Source of the DNA: CAVPXC01 sp963709505
Lineage (GTDB): Bacteria; Chloroflexota; Anaerolineae; JAAEKA01
Assembly (NCBI GenBank): GCA_963709505.1
Contig: CAVPXC010000022.1
Span: 62,001 to 126,000, forward strand
DNA length: 64,000 bases
Direction: 5' to 3'
This document shows, one piece after another, positions 62,525-64,000 of this stretch (its first letter is position 1; each line of letters begins with the position of its first letter). The notes under the pieces were generated by a model. The model was not told the origin of the DNA. It saw nothing but the letters and a program-made list of their open reading frames with translations, and did no database searches. The translations under genes were made by a program, and so were the position numbers.

Positions 62525-62871
62525 TGACCGTTCAACGAGGCGAGATTTACTTTGTCAATCTGAACCCAGTGCAAGGCCGGGAACAGGCTGGACAGCGTCC
62601 AGTCTTGGTGCTTTCGATAGATGCGATCAATCAGTTGCCACTTGTCGTGACGGCCATTGTCGGCACGAAAGGGGCGAATCTGCCACGGGACTACCCGACG
62701 AATGTCCGCGTGAGTGCGGCGGACAGTGGGCTGCCGCTGGAAACGGTCTTTCTGTGTTTCCAGCTTCGTTCGCTTGATGCCAGTCGGTTTCCAGCCACGC
62801 CCGCGGGCAGAGTGACGGGACGTGTGCTTGAGCAAATCGAAGATGCCGTGCGTTACTGCTTGGGGTTGTAG
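62524..62871 (+). CDS. mazF: MazF/PemK-type endoribonuclease toxin
   Basis: 115 residues from ATG 62524. VQRGEIYFVNLNPVQGREQA, GQRPVLVLSIDAINQLPLVV, VTAIVGTKGANLPRDYPTNV and VFLCFQLRSLDASRF are the PemK/MazF motifs; typical full length. Confidence 0.92.
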   Translation: MTVQRGEIYFVNLNPVQGREQAGQRPVLVLSIDAINQLPLVVTAIVGTKGANLPRDYPTNVRVSAADSGLPLETVFLCFQLRSLDASRFPATPAGRVTGRVLEQIEDAVRYCLGL

Positions 62872-62874
62872 TTG

Positions 62875-63037
62875 GTCGCTTCTGTTCGAAGACAAACTTG
62901 CAACGAAACATCAAGTGACCTTACGAGAAGCCCGTCAGGTGCTGCTTGGCCAGCCGCGGATTCGCTTCGCTGAAAAAGGGAACGTATCTGGCGACGATGT
63001 CTATGTCGCATTCGGGCAGACCTACGGTGGACGGTAA
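62875..63037 (+). pseudogene. BrnT-like toxin fragment
   Basis: LLFEDKLATKHQVTLREARQ then VLLGQPRIRFAEKGNVSGDD, VYVAFGQTYGGR and a stop. The family continues with RYLxVFFIYK, which is missing, so the 3' half is lost. Its start is hidden behind the mazF end. 63038-63245 is otherwise empty. Confidence 0.6.
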
Positions 63038-63245
63038 ATCTGTGGCTTCAGGAGAAGTTGGCTCAGCAACCACAACTGGCTGCGGCTTAGGAGCCAGCAG
63101 GCAAAGGCACAATCGACTGGGCAATGGGGGGGAGGAGCGCGGCACCGTGGACGTGCACCGCGGCCTTCAGTCGGCTGGCGATACGGCTGTGGTAGAAGGC
63201 GAACTAGGCCTTGGCCAGTTCGACGTAACGCCTGCTTCGCAGAAC

Positions 63246-63287
63246 TTGACCACAGTATCGTGTCGTGATAATATCGTGACATGATAG
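63246..63287 (+). promoter_or_regulatory. Promoter and operator of higBA
   Basis: TTGACC (63246-63251), 17 bases, TAATAT (63269-63274). Over it lies the imperfect palindrome TATCGTGTCGTGATA / TATCGTGACATGATA (63257-63287), a natural place for HigA autorepression. The ATG at 63281 follows within 7 bases of the -10. Confidence 0.65.
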
Positions 63288-63565
63288 AGTCGTTTGCTGA
63301 TGAAGAAACTGAAAAGATCTTCAACGGACGGGTGTCACGTAGGCTGCCCACCACAATTCAAAGGACCGCCCGCCGCAAGTTGCTCTATCTGGACGATGCG
63401 GACGATTTGCGAGACTTGCGTTCACCGCCAGGCAATCGACTGGAACCGTTGCACGGTGACCATGCAGGTCAATACAGCATTCGCATCAATGAACAGTGGC
63501 GCATTTGCTTCTATTGGGAAGATGGCAAGGCGAAACAGGTGAAGATCGAGGATTATCATGGTTAG
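63281..63565 (+). CDS. higB: HigB-type (RelE superfamily) toxin
   Basis: 94 residues. SFADEETEKIFNGRVSRRLP, ARRKLLYLDDADDLRDLRSP, NRLEPLHGDHAGQYSIRINE then QWRICFYWEDGKAKQVKIED is the classical HigB1 pattern. Overlaps higA by 8 bases. Confidence 0.95.
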   Translation: MIESFADEETEKIFNGRVSRRLPTTIQRTARRKLLYLDDADDLRDLRSPPGNRLEPLHGDHAGQYSIRINEQWRICFYWEDGKAKQVKIEDYHG

Positions 63566-63896
63566 TGAGGTCAAGATGGAACAAGAAGAACGACTGCCGC
63601 CAGTCCATCCGGGCGAAGTGCTCCTGGAGGATTTCATGAAGCCGCTCGGACTTAGCCAGTATCGTCTGGCACAAGAGCTTAATGTGCCTGCTCTGCGAAT
63701 CAGCCAAATTGTGCATGGTAAGCGTGCCGTAACGGCAGACACGGCGCTCCGGCTGGCGCGCTATTTTGGCACAAGTGCAAACGTGTGGATGCGGTTGCAG
63801 GCACGCTATGATTTGGAGGTTGCAGAAGCAGAACTGGCAGAACGTGTGAAACGCGAGGTCAAAGTCCGCCAGCCGCTTACGCCGGCATTGGCATGA
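63558..63896 (+). CDS. higA: HigA-type antitoxin
   Basis: 112 residues. LPPVHPGEVLLEDFMKPLGL and SQYRLAQELNVPALRISQIV, HGKRAVTADTALRLARYFGT is the HTH. Pairs with the HigB at 63281. Confidence 0.94.
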   Translation: MVSEVKMEQEERLPPVHPGEVLLEDFMKPLGLSQYRLAQELNVPALRISQIVHGKRAVTADTALRLARYFGTSANVWMRLQARYDLEVAEAELAERVKREVKVRQPLTPALA

Positions 63897-63915
63897 CGAA
63901 CGATCAAGTAACCTT

Positions 63916-63996
63916 ATGGCCGAAAACAGGCTGAGTAGCATATCACAAGCCGATTCGTTGCCTAAAATGGGTAAGTTTTGGGACACGCACAATTGA
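63916..63996 (+). pseudogene. Start of a CopG/BrnA-like antitoxin, broken at the window edge
   Basis: MAENRLSSISQADSLPKMGK, FWDTHN then TGA. The family continues FWDTHDLTDFEDELEEV; ACTGA follows the stop, and one more T would restore LTD. It is therefore probably a single-base deletion at the edge of the window. Confidence 0.5.
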
Positions 63997-64000
63997 CTGA

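Noticed and set aside
1..64000. CRISPR array
   Set aside because: No set of three or more equally spaced identical repeats; the repeated CAATTG and GTGTCA words are contiguous and hairpin-forming, without spacers.

Overview
The window looks like a long-assembled piece of a GC-rich, anaerobic, acetyl-CoA-pathway bacterium. A Chloroflexota (Anaerolineae-like) host is my inference from the two-domain 6-phosphofructokinase, the CSLREA-type surface protein, the many small antitoxin-like families and the dense intergenic palindromes; no rRNA or universal marker is present to prove it.

Positions 1-26.8 kb (almost all minus strand) carry a Wood-Ljungdahl carbonyl/methyl branch: a fused MetV-MetF, AcsE, AcsC and AcsD (corrinoid iron-sulfur protein), an AcsV/RACo-type reductive activator, two CooC-type ATPases, a NifU-like scaffold, AcsB and CooS, followed upstream by an HTH-HMA regulator, a PAS-LuxR regulator and glycogen phosphorylase. 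Together these would reduce methylene-THF, pass the methyl group through the corrinoid protein and condense it with CO and CoA. The cluster is interrupted by toxin-antitoxin genes and by a Shedu-type (SduA) defence gene. acsB carries an intein placed exactly before the first Cys of the Cys-Gly-Cys motif that binds the distal nickel of the A-cluster.

27-47 kb is a mixed region: decayed fragments, a tandem phosphofructokinase, glycosyltransferases, a DegT-type aminotransferase, a rifampicin-phosphotransferase-like protein, HicAB, a membrane-anchored TIR/NB-ARC/TPR protein, VapC/Phd, SurE, a branched-chain aminotransferase, a DUF92 protein and tRNA-Lys. 47-64 kb is a graveyard of prophage head genes, into which a CHAT-NACHT-FGE gene has been inserted in reverse orientation, plus a broken restriction-modification gene and a run of toxin-antitoxin modules.

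Two themes cut across everything. First, short palindromic elements built from iterated words sit between genes and, in several cases, inside reading frames, where they are translated. Second, many genes contain single-base indels at otherwise conserved places; most look like one extra base. Assembly error and real decay cannot be separated from sequence alone. Candidate novelties are the acsB intein and the tandemly repeated, apparently structured non-coding region (22.8-23.6 kb) just upstream of the HTH-HMA/cooS/acsB genes.
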